A DNA stretch of 64,000 nt, taken from Hoplostethus atlanticus (taxonomy: Eukaryota > Chordata > Actinopteri > Trachichthyiformes > Trachichthyidae). This document shows positions 1-13,529 of the stretch, in pieces. Each line of letters opens with the position of its first letter. Position 1 is the first letter of the stretch. The notes under the pieces were generated by a model. That model saw only the letters and a program-made list of their open reading frames with translations, searched no databases and was not told the DNA's origin. Both the position numbers and the translations under genes were made by a program. The stretch spans positions 6,140,001 to 6,204,000 of the forward strand of contig JAXDDX010000003.1 in assembly GCA_034670405.1 (NCBI GenBank). The letters are read 5' to 3'.

Positions 1-122
1 CCAGTCGAGAGAAGATACTCATGATAAGTTTAATGCCACGTTGGTCATGCTGTAAAGTGGTTAAAGCAGTGCTTACATCGAGCTCAGGCTCCTGAAGAGG
101 CACCTGTGTTCATGCATCTTAA

Positions 123-340
123 AGGGAAAATCCACCATAAAACAGAAATTACATGTATTCCTATGATCTTGGACAGCTGAGTCAATATTTGTGAACAGCT
201 CTCTGCCAAAGCTGTAATCCAGAGGGCCAAGTATCTAATTTGTCGTGTCATCAAGCAACAGGAGCTATTCAGTGTACAATGTATGGAGAGCTGAACTTTT
301 ACAGTCACATAAGCTTGATTTCGTAGCTGTGCTGGGGTCA
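123..340. mobile_element. One end of a TTAA-type MITE (partial)
   Basis: A TTAA at 119-122 is followed by AGGGAAAATCCACC. This closely resembles both ends of the 42855-43500 element, which also sit at TTAA-like sites. No inverted partner was seen downstream, so only one end is supported and the right limit is arbitrary. Minus-strand frames here have no coding character. Confidence 0.4.
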
Positions 341-341
341 A

Positions 342-3125
342 GGGTACCGTAGTCTATTTGTCCCTTGGGACGGGAGGCTGTTCACATCATGAGGCATACA
401 CATGCATTTCCAAACACTCAGCACTGTCAAGTTTAAATCCTTGTGTTACATCCTGAATAAACCATGAGATCAGCAACATATTAATGGCACCATCCTGAGC
501 TTCGAGGCAAAAGTCATTATTTTACAACATAATCCCAAAATGAAAATAAAAAATCCAATGCCTGAAGGGTCAAAGAGGCCCAGCCAAACCACCAGAACCC
601 AGAACAACAGGATGAGGAAGCGCCTGGCCCAATCAGGCGGAGGTTAGCTTCCCCTTAAGCTACCAAAAATATGAGAACACTAAAACTAACCAAACAAAAC
701 CATTAAAACAGGACCACCGGCACCTCGTTCCCCAACAAAAAAAAGAAATATTTTTATGTAAACATACTCATTTATCAGCCTAAATCACAAAGCAACAGAG
801 AAGTGTGTCATTAAGAGACCCTAGATTCAACCTGTTTGCCTAAATTCATTTCTAGTGTTGGGTATTGTCACTGGTGGGAAATCTTCTCCACACAGGAAGA
901 GACAAACTGAAACTTTACAGGGAAATACAAAACTGTCAACAACACTGAGCGACCGCTCCATCCTGAGAAACTGGGAATTCATCAGCGATGGTTGAACCTG
1001 CTGCCAAAAGATTTCACCGTCTCAGTCTCACAATTCAGTTATTTTACTTCTTGCTGCCACTTGGTGCTGCTAATGTGCAAAATTGCGTTGTGCGGTTTTC
1101 AATACATTTATCAACAATGAAACTTCCTACAATTGAGCACAATGAATGTATCAGGGTTTCCCATTTCCCATTGAGTATATTAACAGCCAACAGTGATGCA
1201 CTGGTGTTGAAATGTAGCATTTCTCGCCAATGCAGTTTATTAAAGACAAAGATTTAATGCTGTCAAACACTGAAAAATGAATTACTGTACTACAATGACC
1301 ATAATTCATTTCACCTGTGACACAACGCATGGTATTACTCAGTCAGTGGTCCTTTGAGTTGCATTGGCAGCGTCAGCATGAACTGAACAGAGAGGCAAAG
1401 GGTGAAACATCACCTTAAATATCTAAGTAGGCTATAGTTGTAGTTTTGCTGCTTTTACATTTATATTTCATCTAGCGACTCAGTATCTTTGTTGTGACAA
1501 TAAAGTAACTGATCAAGCTAGAATGAATTATCTTATTACTGCAACATTAGCTGACAATTATACTTCCATTGATTATCACTAGTTGTGTGAAGTAAATATA
1601 ATAATGCACATGTACAGCTAATTACAAATAGGTCACCTCCTAAATATACAACATCAAGTCTATAAAAATGCAGTGAAAATAAAGCCTACTTCAACACATA
1701 CCGTACACACAGGACTGACAAAATGAAGTCCATCATTGTTTTCAGTTTCTAAAAATAATACTGTGCTATACTGTTGGAAAGGAGCTAGGTGTCTTTTTTG
1801 GTGAGAGTTTTATGCATCTCTATATTTCAGTGTTGTGCCCAGAATGAAGCCTATACTTCATTTTATACCCGTTTGCAGTTCTGACCTTTACCAATCTCTC
1901 TTGGCCCTCATCTCTGTTGAAGTGGGCTTTGTGCCCTACTATGGATGAGCCTCTGAATCTCATTTAGCCTGTGTGATGATCTCCCCTTTTCTTCTCTTGC
2001 GGCAGTCTCTATGAACAAAGTTAATATTTTTTTGTTCAGAAATGACAGCCATACATTACTCCATGACCCAGTGGGCATGTAATCTGTTTTAGTAGTTTTT
2101 TCATTGTATTGTGTAGAAGTCAGGTTTGTTTTCTGTTAAAGCTTTTCCGATTATCACAGAAGGCGATGACATGCTCGTGAAGGTATCGTCCTGAATGCTA
2201 GTGCAGAGTGCAGAATGCTAACCATGAAATATTGGTAGCATCGTAGTGTGGTTTCTATAATAGTTTTCCTGTGCTACTTCTGCTGTGTGTATTTGGGTGG
2301 CTTCCAAAAAGAGTGATAGACTACCATCGGTGTCACACTGCAACCAAACACCTGGCAGCCTGACCATAACTGATCATGCTTGTTTTGAATTATGTCTGGG
2401 TCTTTTGCAAGGAAGTAGAATTGCACAAGCTTAACTACAATAAAGGGGCCAGGGCCTCTTTGGTATGTTTTAGTCAGATATGGCAAAGTGCAGCAGTTGA
2501 TGTGTATCTTTAAGTTACTCAGAGAAACCTTTTCTATCCTCTGTGACTTGATTTTGTCAAGGTTCACTATAGAAGAACAGCTGTTGTGACGACAATATAA
2601 ATTGTAATATGATTTTAATTATCATCAGAGGTTCTGTTCCCATATTAACACAACCTTGTTTTCCTGAAACTTTTTTTAAATATAAACCATGCATGCACAT
2701 GCATTGGGAATTTAAACTTTGAGGTTTAAACGTTTCTATTTTTGTGTATCAACAAAGAAATTCCAACAATTTTACATCGTCAGCAGGATTTTCCATCACT
2801 GCATTGCTATGCTCATTATGCTCACTTCTGCAGAGCAATCAGGATGGGCGTCTGAGGTTCAGATAAAGGAGGCTCTGCTGTACTATCTTTGGAAATTGGA
2901 TATCTTGGTGAAATAAGTCATGCATTTTCATGGACTTGTAAGGAGCAGATCATGGAAAATGTAGTTATTTATTCCCTGTTTAATATTTTGCATTTTATGG
3001 CTGTGTGACTTGAAATGCTTTTTGCACAATACAAAATTGAAGCCCATGAAAATAATGAGAAGTAATAAACTGCTAACAACAGATTGTTGTCTTGTGAGCA
3101 AGGCTTGTCACCAGTTGTAGAGGAA
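342..3125. other. Unannotated AT-rich DNA, no gene seen
   Basis: The longest open frames are under 100 codons, with no familiar domain, no convincing exon bounded by splice sites and no recognisable repeat ends. I read it as intergenic or intronic sequence. Confidence 0.6.
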
Positions 3126-3130
3126 AAAAA

Positions 3131-3139
3131 TGAAAACCA
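3131..3139. repeat. Left target-site duplication of the SINE
   Basis: TGAAAACCA, identical to 3472-3480, on the tail side of the minus-strand SINE. Confidence 0.75.
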
Positions 3140-3471
3140 TTAATTTTCTCCACCTGCTGAATCCTCTTCAGTGTCACGGGGGACTGGAGATGATCCCTGC
3201 ATACATTGAGCAGAAGGCAGGGAAATGTACATGTTGCCAGTCTATCACAAGGCTAACGCACACAGACGATCACTTTAGAGTCTCCAACCCACCTGACTTG
3301 CATGTCTTTGGACTGTGAGAGGAAACCACAGCACCCGGAGGAAACCCTTGTAAAAAAAAAGGGGAGGGCATGCAAGCTCCACACAGAAAGGGCCAGGGCT
3401 GGGAATCAAATCCAAGTCCTTGTTGCTGTGAGGCAGCAGGTTTAACCACTGAGCCACCAGGCCAGCCCAAG
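3140..3471 (-). mobile_element. tRNA-headed SINE, nearly full length, with target duplications
   Basis: Read on the minus strand, the element opens with a tRNA-like head: a box A-like GTGGCTCAGTGGTT at about 3450-3463 and a box B-like GGATTTGATTCC at about 3404-3415. The body then follows the very common teleost repeat that includes TTTCCTCCGGGTGCT and CAGTCCAAAGACATGCA. It is flanked by an exact 9-bp direct repeat, TGAAAACCA, at 3131-3139 and 3472-3480. That is the expected mark of LINE-driven retrotransposition. Short minus-strand frames inside it are not genes. It is somewhat diverged, with a run of T replacing part of the usual body, so the insertion is not recent. Confidence 0.85.
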
Positions 3472-3480
3472 TGAAAACCA
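3472..3480. repeat. Right target-site duplication of the SINE
   Basis: TGAAAACCA, identical to 3131-3139, on the head side of the minus-strand SINE. Confidence 0.75.
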
Positions 3481-3484
3481 GAAA

Positions 3485-5543
3485 ACCCGTAAGGAATGGA
3501 TACATGATACATGAACAAAAACAACAAAATGCTATTTTTAAATCTTATATACTTTGTGAAATAATTTCATATTTCATACTGAATTTTTTTGTCATACGAT
3601 ACATAAAACATTTTGTATTCAGACCTACATTACATAAAATATTGCTCATCTTCATGTAGACCTACTGGGCAGCATCAGTCCAGCTTCAGCTATAGTAGTA
3701 GACATAGGCCTATGAGCAAAGTGTTCAGATACACTAAGTAAATTACTGATATGACTTGACTGAATTATAGAGATTAAATAGAGTAAAGAAGAAAAGGCTA
3801 CTACAGTTTATGTTGTACCTATGTGATGGGGATCCCTGTTGTCCAGTTCTTGATATCCAATATGTATGGGCTGGTGTCTATGTCTACACACAAATTCACA
3901 TTGATTTCCAGGAAATAGGGTTAGGAGATTGGCCTACCGAGTGCACAATGGTCACTACAGTCAGAGTAAAGCGCACCGTTCAAGTAAACTTGGGCCAATG
4001 TTTTGCCACATCCATGGATCGAACTGGTAAGCCTACTCAGAGTGACAGCCTATTCATGTACATGTTCACCAAAAATGCTGATGTTCATGCAGCTATTGTT
4101 ATGATTGAGATTTGTTCATAAGGGTTTTTTGCCGTATAATATTGTTGGAAAATATCTTTTGCTCCTCACCAGTGAAGTTATTTAAGTTGTAAGTTATGAA
4201 GTTATTTTTTGGATAGAATGCTAGAGCAGAAATTGTAAAAAATTCAATTTCTGTCTGAATGTAATGATTGCAAAATTATTTTGTTCTCAAACCTGCTTGA
4301 GTGAGCTGCTATCCAGAAAACTTTGAAGAAAAAGCAAAAAAGCACAAACTTAAGTTGATGCATGTTTATACCCTTTTATTGACTTTAAAGGCTTCCCACG
4401 GGTCCCTAAAGCTGGAGTGTAGTCAGTGAATGCAGGCATATTTGCAAGTGAAGGTGGGGGATAAAAGCATTGAAACTCATGTCCTCATAAAGAGGGATCA
4501 GCAGTCTAAACGGGAGCTGCATACCGATGCAAGAGATGCCAGTGCTCAGAGCCAGAGAGCATGCTTTGCTGAAAAAAAAGCCTTAAAGCTGCTAAGCTGA
4601 GAGCAAGGAGGGAGAGAAGGTGAGCAGCAGGAAGGCACACAACATGTAAAAAAACAGAGGAAAGAGTTACGGTGTAATGCTGGAAACAATAGCCACTTCA
4701 TCTCACCTAAACGGATGAGAGAAGGTAGAAGACGTGTTGAAATGGTTAAAGAAAAGAGTCTCTGTGTCACGACTGAAGACAGTGTTGATCATTTCCTTAT
4801 GATATCCTAGTACACTGTGCATTTCCTTTTGATTCACATAAGTCAGTCACTATTGTAGCCTTTGCACCCACAACATCTTCAATTGAAGTATTCCCATGTG
4901 CTTCAACTGAAAAGAAATACAACCTAAGATCTATGAGTTTCTCTTCATGTGTAATATGTGAGGAAAGAAGGTTTGAGTGTTTGTTAGTTTAGGAATTAAT
5001 GTGTGAATACAAAGTTTCAGAGATCTAAATTCTAACAATAAATAACTAACTTTGTATTGTATTGTTGAATTTAGCTAGAATTTACTTTGATATTCTTAGG
5101 GGGTCCATACCAAGCACCGTTATTCAAACTCTCCTTTAGTTACTTAGGTTTGGAAAGCCTAGCATAAGCAAATAAACCAAGGCCAAATTGAACTATCTCT
5201 TCATGTGTTCCTAATTGGTATGAAGACCAGAGAAGGAAAGTTACACAGCTAAGTTAGCACAGATAAGTTTGTCATGCTCAGTGAAAGGTACAGGGAGTGG
5301 AATTGGACAAAATCTCTGATCTTGCGGGATGACAGGTTACCAAAACTCCAGTAAACAAGTTCCTTGCGAGTCCGTGTGACTTTTGTTTACAAGCCCTGGT
5401 TCACATGTAATGGAGCAGTATCAACCTAAATGAACCAAATACAAAAATGCAACAAAGTTAGTTGTTCCACTCTGGTTTGGTCGTGCAAATCTCTGCTCCT
5501 TTTGTCCAAACATAGGCTTTTAATAATGCAAATTGCTTTGTTG

Positions 5544-5545
<2 letters not shown>
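3485..5545. other. Unannotated AT-rich DNA, no gene seen
   Basis: A 103-codon frame at 3810-4121 (plus) has no recognisable domain and looks like chance. No paired inverted ends or SINE promoter boxes were seen. Confidence 0.55.
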
Positions 5546-5575
<30 letters not shown>

Positions 5576-5577
5576 CA
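5546..5577 (+). repeat. (CTT)n microsatellite
   Basis: About ten uninterrupted CTT units. Confidence 0.95.
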
Positions 5578-5871
5578 ACCTGAGTTTGAAATAGTGAAGA
5601 GAAACTGCTTCAGGATGTGGATGAGACTTGGTTCACACATCTCCAAGAGTCGTTACAGAATCTGAATAAGTGAAGTTCAGGAACTGGGGCTGAACTCCCT
5701 TGGTTGACTGGTCGATTGTTTAGCTGACATTATAAATTGCTTTGATTCAAGCAATCACAGTTTTCTATTTTCACCCCGAAGAAATCCTACACGTTGCTTC
5801 TGTTTGAGCAGAGAAATCCATCAACTCATGCTCTAGTCTGTCTCAGCCCAAAGATCAAAAGCTGAGAATGG

Positions 5872-5965
5872 CTACGTTTACATGCACAGAGTAACAGTGC
5901 TATTGGCCATACTCCGGTTCAGGTTTTACTTTGGTTAAGCTGTTTGCATGTACGGAAGAAAACCT
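5872..5965 (+). repeat. Possible interspersed repeat with GTTTACATGCAC motif
   Basis: GTTTACATGCACAGAGTA is followed about 50 bp later by AAGCTGTTTGCATGTAC. The same motif order recurs near 30118-30325. It resembles an old teleost DNA-transposon family, but no target duplication or clean ends were found. Confidence 0.3.
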
Positions 5966-6305
5966 GCGACTGAGTATTCCTGTTGGTATGAATAAAATAA
6001 AATGGTCCACACACAAAAAAATGAATGAAAATGTGCGCCCGCCAGCTACACCCCACCTTATTTGACTAGTGTGCTACTTCCAATACAAGGGAAATTAATA
6101 CAAATCTAATTGTAATAGTAATAGTAAGTACTGCTCACTGCCATGTTTGTAACACTGTGTGCATCTGAGTTGTGATGAAAGTGAAAGGAATGGAATGAAA
6201 AATGAAAAAATGAAAGGAATAAGAATAAGCCAGACATTGCCTTTGCTCTCAGAATGAACCAACTGTGTGACTTTGAACCCAATAAGATATCTGCCTTTCC
6301 CATAC

Positions 6306-6668
6306 TCAGCTATGTCTTCTATATTCTCTCTCCAATTCTAAAATACCATTGGAGAGATGTACTATTTCGGATTGTGCTGCTGAAATAACAGGATATAAAG
6401 CCAGGATGGACCCTACAATAAGCCCATATAATGGCCAGTCTGGATATACCCTACCTTTTGTGAGCTCAGAGATGATTACACATTTAGTATCCCCCAGTAG
6501 TGGTGGAGTGTTAGGACATCCGGTGTGTACCAGGCTGACCTTAACTACTGGAGCTGTACCATCCCCCAGATAATAACCACTCTGAACCCCAGGAGCAGGA
6601 CTCATCAACCCATAAATACAGGGACCATATGGACTCACGGTGGAAAGCTGCCGACAGTCACTTTTCAA
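6306..6668 (-). other. Unexplained 120-codon open frame
   Basis: This minus-strand frame stays open for about 360 bp. It contains a hydrophobic stretch, LYGLIVGSILALYPVISA, that could be a membrane segment, followed by a charged tail (LELEREYRR) and a stop. It opens at a TTG rather than an ATG, and I could not assign a family or find a clean upstream splice acceptor. It could be a chance frame, a decayed last exon of a membrane protein, or part of a repeat. I do not claim a gene. Confidence 0.15.
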
Positions 6669-6699
6669 ATGGACGCATACTTGTAGGAGGCTTTGTGCT

Positions 6700-8740
6700 A
6701 TAAAAAAGACTGTACCGGCATTTTCACAGGTTGAAGATGATATTTCACGGAAGCTTCAGCTTCATTGGATACATTGCAGACGTATATTAAACCTGGTCCA
6801 AGGCTACTGCAATTTTTGTAATGGGGATCTGAACTGGAAAAAAATGATATAGTCCTGGATTATTGACTAAATTGAACATAGCCAGTCAAGAGCCACGTCA
6901 AGAACAATTATGAACATTTCAGGAGAGCACTTTCTGAAACCACTTTGTACCTTGTGCTCAAGAAATCCATTAAATTAGTGGAATTTAAGTCATCATGTAA
7001 TAGATGATGTGGAATTATTGCTTTCTGGTGATGCATGTTTACTAAAATGGTGACCAGTCCAAGTTTAAACACACACTTAAAATCAAGTGTTCTGAACCGG
7101 AAATGTGGTAGAAAATAACCTGTTAGCAACCAAAGCTGGTAAAACTCAAATGATTGCTGTTTGCAGACAACAAAGCACCACATTTCCCCCAAGAAAACCA
7201 AACCTCTGAAACGGTACTTCAATCACCATAGGATGTTTTGAGACGTGTTGTGATTATTTTGAAACACCAAATCAAGACGTTTCAGGCTTTCAGAAATAGC
7301 AGATAATGCAAAATGTAGATACTCTTCCTCCTGAAGGGTCTACACAGTGTATGGTGTTTTCCTGTAGACATAGTTCCAACCCCGAATGAACAATCACTGT
7401 TGGAGACAGCTTGGTATACAAATAGGTCCTCTGGACAGGATTGCACTCCTGTGAGGCTGATATGACTCATCCAGGAATTGCCAATGTACCAGTCTCAAGG
7501 TAGGCTCTCTGTCCACAAGGTTACTGCATTGGCCAAGTTCTGATTATTAGAAGGTGCAGTTACGTGGTGTTACTTAAATACAATTGGTTTTAAATTGCAA
7601 TTTTGCAATTAAAGATAGGAATTTGATACCAAAGAAGCAATAGAGTGAAGCATTTTGGCATTCTGATGTGTTTTTGGTGTTCCAGAAATCCTGCATGTTT
7701 TTGCATCTCAATCTTGCATATATTCATATTGAATAAGCTCGCTGTGGAATTCAATGTTTTTTTTATTTGGTGTGTCAACACAAGGATGATAGTATTTTAC
7801 CACACAACGAACGATTCTTTACATATCTTTGATGTATCTAAACAGCAGCAACATATAGCGAACGATACGCTTCACCATCAGGCTTCATCAGATTAGTTCA
7901 TCAACAGAGAACTGGAGGACTTTTCATTTTCCGGTGGAATACTTTTTCATCTGCGTGATCAATTATTCCCCTCTTAACACCAGCACCTGAAAACAGTAAC
8001 GCTGCGCACAGTGCATATAAAATTGATGATACCTGTAATTGTGTAGGACTTTAAACCCGATTCAAACAGCAGTTTTCTGCCTAGGTGCAATACATTTCTT
8101 GGTTTCAAAAGACGGTCATTGAAACACAATCAGGATATTTTGAGATGCTGTTGTAACAGGGCACTGGACTGATCCTGGATTACACAACCAGTAATAGGGA
8201 ATATGGATTTTCAAGATATTCTTAGCAGTACAAAAGGCTTTGGCAAATTCATCCCAGATTGACAGGCTCCAGTGGGGATTTTTGGATTCAGTAGTGGCAT
8301 TGAAATCATAACCCACTGTAATTTCTTCACAGTAACACCACAGTTGAAGCAAAAATAGTCTAAAGTTGATCCACATGTGACACAAATGCTGTTAAATTAA
8401 ACTTTGATCAGTTGTCTGCTTTTCTGAGGATCGTTGGATGGAGATGTAACATTCAAACTGTACACCCAGACATGATGAAATGGGAGCTTGTGAGATCGCG
8501 TGGTGGTGATTTAGCAGGAAATGTGCTCATTGGATTGCCATGATAGGGCATTCAGTGACAGTGTTTTCTCCAATTAAAATCTTTATTAAACATTCCTTAT
8601 TGATCATGTTTTTTCTAGCCAATAGGGAATTCCATATTAAATTCTGTTACATCAAAGTCTTATATGATGCTTTGTCCTCTGTGAGGGTCCAAGGCTGGGG
8701 GGATGTTGTGTACTAACCATTTATTGTTTTCACAGGCTGG
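6700..8740. other. Unannotated DNA, no gene seen
   Basis: Short frames only (104 codons at most), with no domains and no recognisable repeat ends. Confidence 0.55.
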
Positions 8741-8805
8741 ACACTGTGAAGCCCTTTGAGACTGTAATGGTGATTAAGGGCTATACAAATAAATAATTTG
8801 ATTTG
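8741..8805 (+). mobile_element. LINE/SINE 3' tail fragment
   Basis: GAAGCCCTTTGAGACTG, then GATTAAGGGCTATACAAATAAA and a degenerate TTGATT end, match the common teleost tail form 'aagc-ctttgagac...gggctatataaataaa'. Only the tail is recognisable. Confidence 0.5.
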
Positions 8806-8809
8806 TGAG

Positions 8810-11800
8810 GTTGTTTTGTTGGAGGTTTCAACCTACAAGAAAACAAATAGGCTACACATATATATCTAAAGTAGTTGACATTATATATTTACTTTGATAC
8901 AAATCAGATTTGGACATTTAATCAAGTTGCCTGATGAACACGTGGGTAGTCATAATTGATGCAGTGTGAAGGAAATAACGGCACTGTGAACTGCAAGCCG
9001 ATAACAAACATACCCAAGCTCACAACATCACAACATAATGAAATGCACCTCATGCTGCTATACCGCAGAGCACCTCCATGCTTCGATATACTTGGTAATG
9101 AGATGACATTTTGCATGAGAACATTACATTTATTGGATGAAAATCATTAATTTTGACCCATAGAATGATGGGTGCTGTATAGCCTTCATATTTTGGCCCG
9201 TGCAAATTATTTATGCAAATTCTTTGCCGTTAGAGGGAAATAGGTTGATGCATTATTGCTATGAATTAACAGAAACCATGGAAACAGCACTTGTAATAAA
9301 TCATGAAGTCAAAGAGCACCGCTCTTGGAATAGTTTCCCATAATGGCCTTAATACTTCAACTTTAAAACACATCTCTCCAGTCTCAGGATTTGGCCACAA
9401 GTGAATTCCAGCTAGAACCGTTTGTTTTACCTTTATTTTGACTTATTTTGACTTTCTTTTATTTTTGAAGTGATATAATACTGACCCAATCCAATCAATA
9501 TTGTAATGAATATATGCAATTCATATTGAGGTGAGTATATTAGTATGCAGACCTTTGAGTATTTCTTTGAGTATTTCTTCAATTATTCAAGAATTGAAAT
9601 TTGTTATAAAGACCTGTCGGGCTGCTAATTTCCATTAAACTCAAGTTCACTTTCTTAAGTACACTTCTAGTGGTTGAAGGGTTTGGATGTATAAATGTAG
9701 ATATATGATACTATCAATCAGCTTAGAGCTTCAGCATTTGAGATACCGTACGTCTGGGATAAAAAAAAAACACCATGTTTTTTCACATTTTACATGTCTA
9801 CCATTAATGAAAATGATGGTCATGGGAAAATTGTACTGTAGTTAAGTTGATAGATTGTTTAATCATTGCTTACACTTAATGTACCTCTCTCTTTGAAAAA
9901 CAACCAATTTAAGTCTGTCTGAATGAGGGATAGATGACATAAAACCATGTAACTTAAAGCCATTGGAACGTCAGGATTTATACATCTGTTTGTGCGTTGC
10001 TTCAACTTGACTGGATCTCGAGATAACATCAATATGATTCATGTAAATGGCTACATCGTAAGTACAGTATAATCTCTTTCTAAACTTGTAAACCACATTC
10101 AATGGGTTTGACTAAGTGTGGCAACAGGAGGTCTACTGATTAGCAGACAGCGCCTGTCTCCCATTCACGTGAAGTGGTATTTGGGTGTAATGAAAGCAGT
10201 TCAAGACAAATAGAGAAATGATATGGAAGCAAATCTGGTTGACTTACATCATCACCATGTCCTCATTAGGCCCGCCCATCTGAAACCCAGTGAAACATTT
10301 TGAGAACATTTCAATGAAATTCATATTTCTCAGATGATATAAAATACAATGTATAATATATAATATCTTTATGATATTAACTTTGCAGTGGCTTTAATAT
10401 TTTGTCATAAGGTAAAAACAGGTATAAAACAACCCTAAATAGCAATATAGAAATATAGAGCTGTATATAAGGCACTAGATCAATCAATGTCAAAATGTCA
10501 TTGTGAATTGTTGAGACAGAAGTCAACCTTTTCATTTATTAACAAAACAATCCATGGTAGATATTTTAATCAGTGCTGTACGGTCCTGTCTTACAAAATG
10601 CACTGGTCTAATGAAAACATTTGTTTACTTTAATCTATCTCCTGCCCAGAGAGGGCCAAATTATGCTGGATTACCTATCAGCTTTCATTACAACACATTC
10701 ACATCAAAGGGAGCCTTTTCCTGGCCTGATGTAATATTGCTTGGGCACTGCAAAGTTTTGCCATTTGGTATGAATTGTGTGTAATCATCACTTTTGAATG
10801 AACTAATCCAGACTCATTTATTACTCAGTTATATACATTAGCAGTGACTTCAGGGGCGTGTCCCCTGTCAGTTATTGACACTTACACTGACACAACATAT
10901 CTATGGATCCTGCGTTTTTACATGTTAAAACAAGGCAGCAAACAATTGTGCTCAGAGACAAACCCTTTTATGCTCAGTCAGCAGCACAGTCTGTAATGCA
11001 TTACTTCATGCTCATCTCTCCTCACTCAGGAACCTGCAGTATTATAATGGTTTTAAAGAGCACAAGCAAGCCTTCTTTCTCTCCAGATGAAATACTGTAA
11101 GTCGAGAGTGTGAGAGTGAGGGCAAGTTCAGACATTTTACACTATTAATGAATCAATCTTTGGCATTACATTTTTTCCCTTAGCTTATTTTTGTTCATTG
11201 TTTTTTCTTCGTTATATTATCCTTTAATTAAACTTATTTCCCCTGCCTGTTAAAACACCAACTCCCGTAAGAGCTGCAGACTGCTGCTTTCATCACTACA
11301 CATTATGTGTATATAGCTCTGTTTGTGAGTGTCAAAAGGCCAGAATTTGGTTTTATGTCTGTATATTTATCACTCTCACAATGTCCAAGTCAGAAATATA
11401 AAGGAAGTCCTTGACAACTCTGCATTACAGCTTCGCTCTCTTTAGATGAGCCAACAAATCCTCTTATTTTTTCCACTTATACTGCAATAGCACCTATTTT
11501 GTAACAGAAATAGACATCCACCACTACTTTCTCAGTGGGTGCATGAATCCGTTCTCCTTCAAGCTACATCATAATTAAATCAGGAAATGTACTTCCTCTA
11601 GTATATCCTTAAAGGACGCCGGCATTAAGGAGTCTTTTTCCTCATCTCTCTTGACTAGTGATCATGTTACATACCACATCTATCCCTGACAACTTCCATC
11701 CATTGCCCTTTCAGAAACTTTGAAACTAAATTGATTTACCTGGTTCAAAATGCATCTAATGCATCTAATGCACTCTCCAGTGACTTGAATTTTAGTTTCA

Positions 11801-11925
11801 TTTGTTTGTCATTGTGAGAGCGAGTTTCTCACTCTAGTAAAGAATACTTGCTTGGAAATTGCTTCCCAAAATTGTATTCAGATATTGGCAGAAACGGCTC
11901 TTAATGCTCTGAACCATTTTAGTGT
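8810..11925. other. Unannotated AT-rich DNA, no gene seen
   Basis: No frame here has coding character and no structured repeat was recognised. Confidence 0.55.
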
Positions 11926-11928
11926 TTA

Positions 11929-11958
11929 GAAAGCTTTATGAATGAACTTTATTCATCA
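11929..11958 (-). repeat. 30-bp block shared with the SINE tail at 14576
   Basis: A 30-bp block beginning GAAAGCTTTATG is identical to 14576-14605. On the minus strand both read as a tail with an AATAAAG motif. It is probably a 5'-truncated copy of the same retroelement family. TCTGAACCA also occurs a similar distance to the left of both copies, so the homology may extend further. Confidence 0.55.
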
Positions 11959-11959
11959 A

Positions 11960-13520
11960 TAATACAAAATTGACTCTGAAAATATAACCTGGGTTGATAA
12001 CAGATTATCTGCCTATGAAAAGAAATCTGGTAGTACTGATGACTGAAATGTAAAAGTAATCTGTTACTAATTGCTGATTACATTTTAAATGACTTCCTGT
12101 TCATTGTACATGAGCTTTCCACAGGCTTCCCACATTCTGCTTAAGGGAAATTAAGTGGTTTATTTTGTCTATTCAGGCAAATTGATGAAGCTGATTGGCT
12201 GAACTTTCTCTTTTTTTGTGCATGGTGACTGTAGGCAGCCCCAGGAAATGGTAATAAGTTGTACTATTGTTCCATTGGTCCTTAAACCTAGGTGCTTAGG
12301 TAGAAGCACAATAGAAGTCTAATAGGCTGGTTTGTGCACAGTAGTTAGATAATAGGCCACTTTTCACAAGGGATTATAGCAGGTTGGCAGTTGCATGTGG
12401 TTTTCAGTTCTGCTCTGTCGAACGTGTATGGAAAGTGTAGGGAGTTCAAACCAATAATAATAATAATAAGTCAGAAATGTGACATAGTCCGCGAAAAATA
12501 AATCTAATCAAATTACATGCTTTTTAAAATGTGTCCTGGACTGACTACAGGTAGTTTATTTTTGGATCTCTACCCAACACTTCCCAGCTACGCAGTGTGT
12601 GCCAGAGAAATCAAAGATCTTTTAACTGATCCCGAGTCTGTCGAAACTGCTGGTAAACCTTCTCCCTCTCAATGCAAAATGTGTCCATGTTACACACACA
12701 TACACTACCAACAAAAATATTTGCAACAAGGCAGTTCCCATATAGACTCAAAGTAGAGATGCCTCGGGATGTTTTTAGATGCTTTTTGAAACTGTACGCA
12801 GTCACTAAGAGCTGCAAGATGTGCAGACAGTCTCAGACGTAAACCAGCTGATGTACAAATGCTGTATTGAGGGTCATAGAAAAGCTCTCAGCAATATCCT
12901 TGTTTATCTGCTCATTATTGTTACTGCTCCGAGTTTGAAGCGGGTGCTTATGCTTATCAAAGACTGAATTATCAAGCATGACATAAACAGGCATAATTGG
13001 GCCATCAATCAAGTAAATTAGTTATGGATTATCTCTCTGTAATTGACCCTTTTGTATTATGGGTTCAAAGTGAAACTTGGCCAAAGACTTTTAAAGTGGG
13101 TTTGGTGGCTGTGATTTATGTTTCCCTTCCTGCCCCTTATTAATACAGCGGAGGGGACTGTATTCTATACACTCTTCAAATTCCAGCAATTACCTCCCTT
13201 TGGGCTACACAGCTGTTGTTATCCTATCCCTGCTGTATTGGCGATGACAGACGTTCTTGAAAGGTGTCTAAAGGTGCTCAGGATGGCACAGGAAAAAGAA
13301 TGGATGTGCTCTGGCTTTTATCAATTATTTGATCATGAAATGGGGCAGGAGTTGGCGTGAAGTGATGAATCATAGGCTAATAGTCAGAGGCAAGGCTTAT
13401 CTGTGAACGGTCTACGCCATTATGGCACTCTCAGGATCTTAGAATGTAAATGCTTTCTGGCCAGGCTTCTGCCGAATGCTCTAAATGAACTTGACATACT
13501 GTATCGGAGGAGATAACAAC
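11960..13520. other. Unannotated DNA, no gene seen
   Basis: Contains a short (AAT)n run near 12453-12467. The open frames (80 codons at most) are unremarkable. Confidence 0.55.
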
Positions 13521-13529
13521 AAAAGACCT

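Noticed and set aside
3270-3527. 85-codon minus-strand frame
   Set aside because: Lies across the SINE body at 3140-3471; not a gene.
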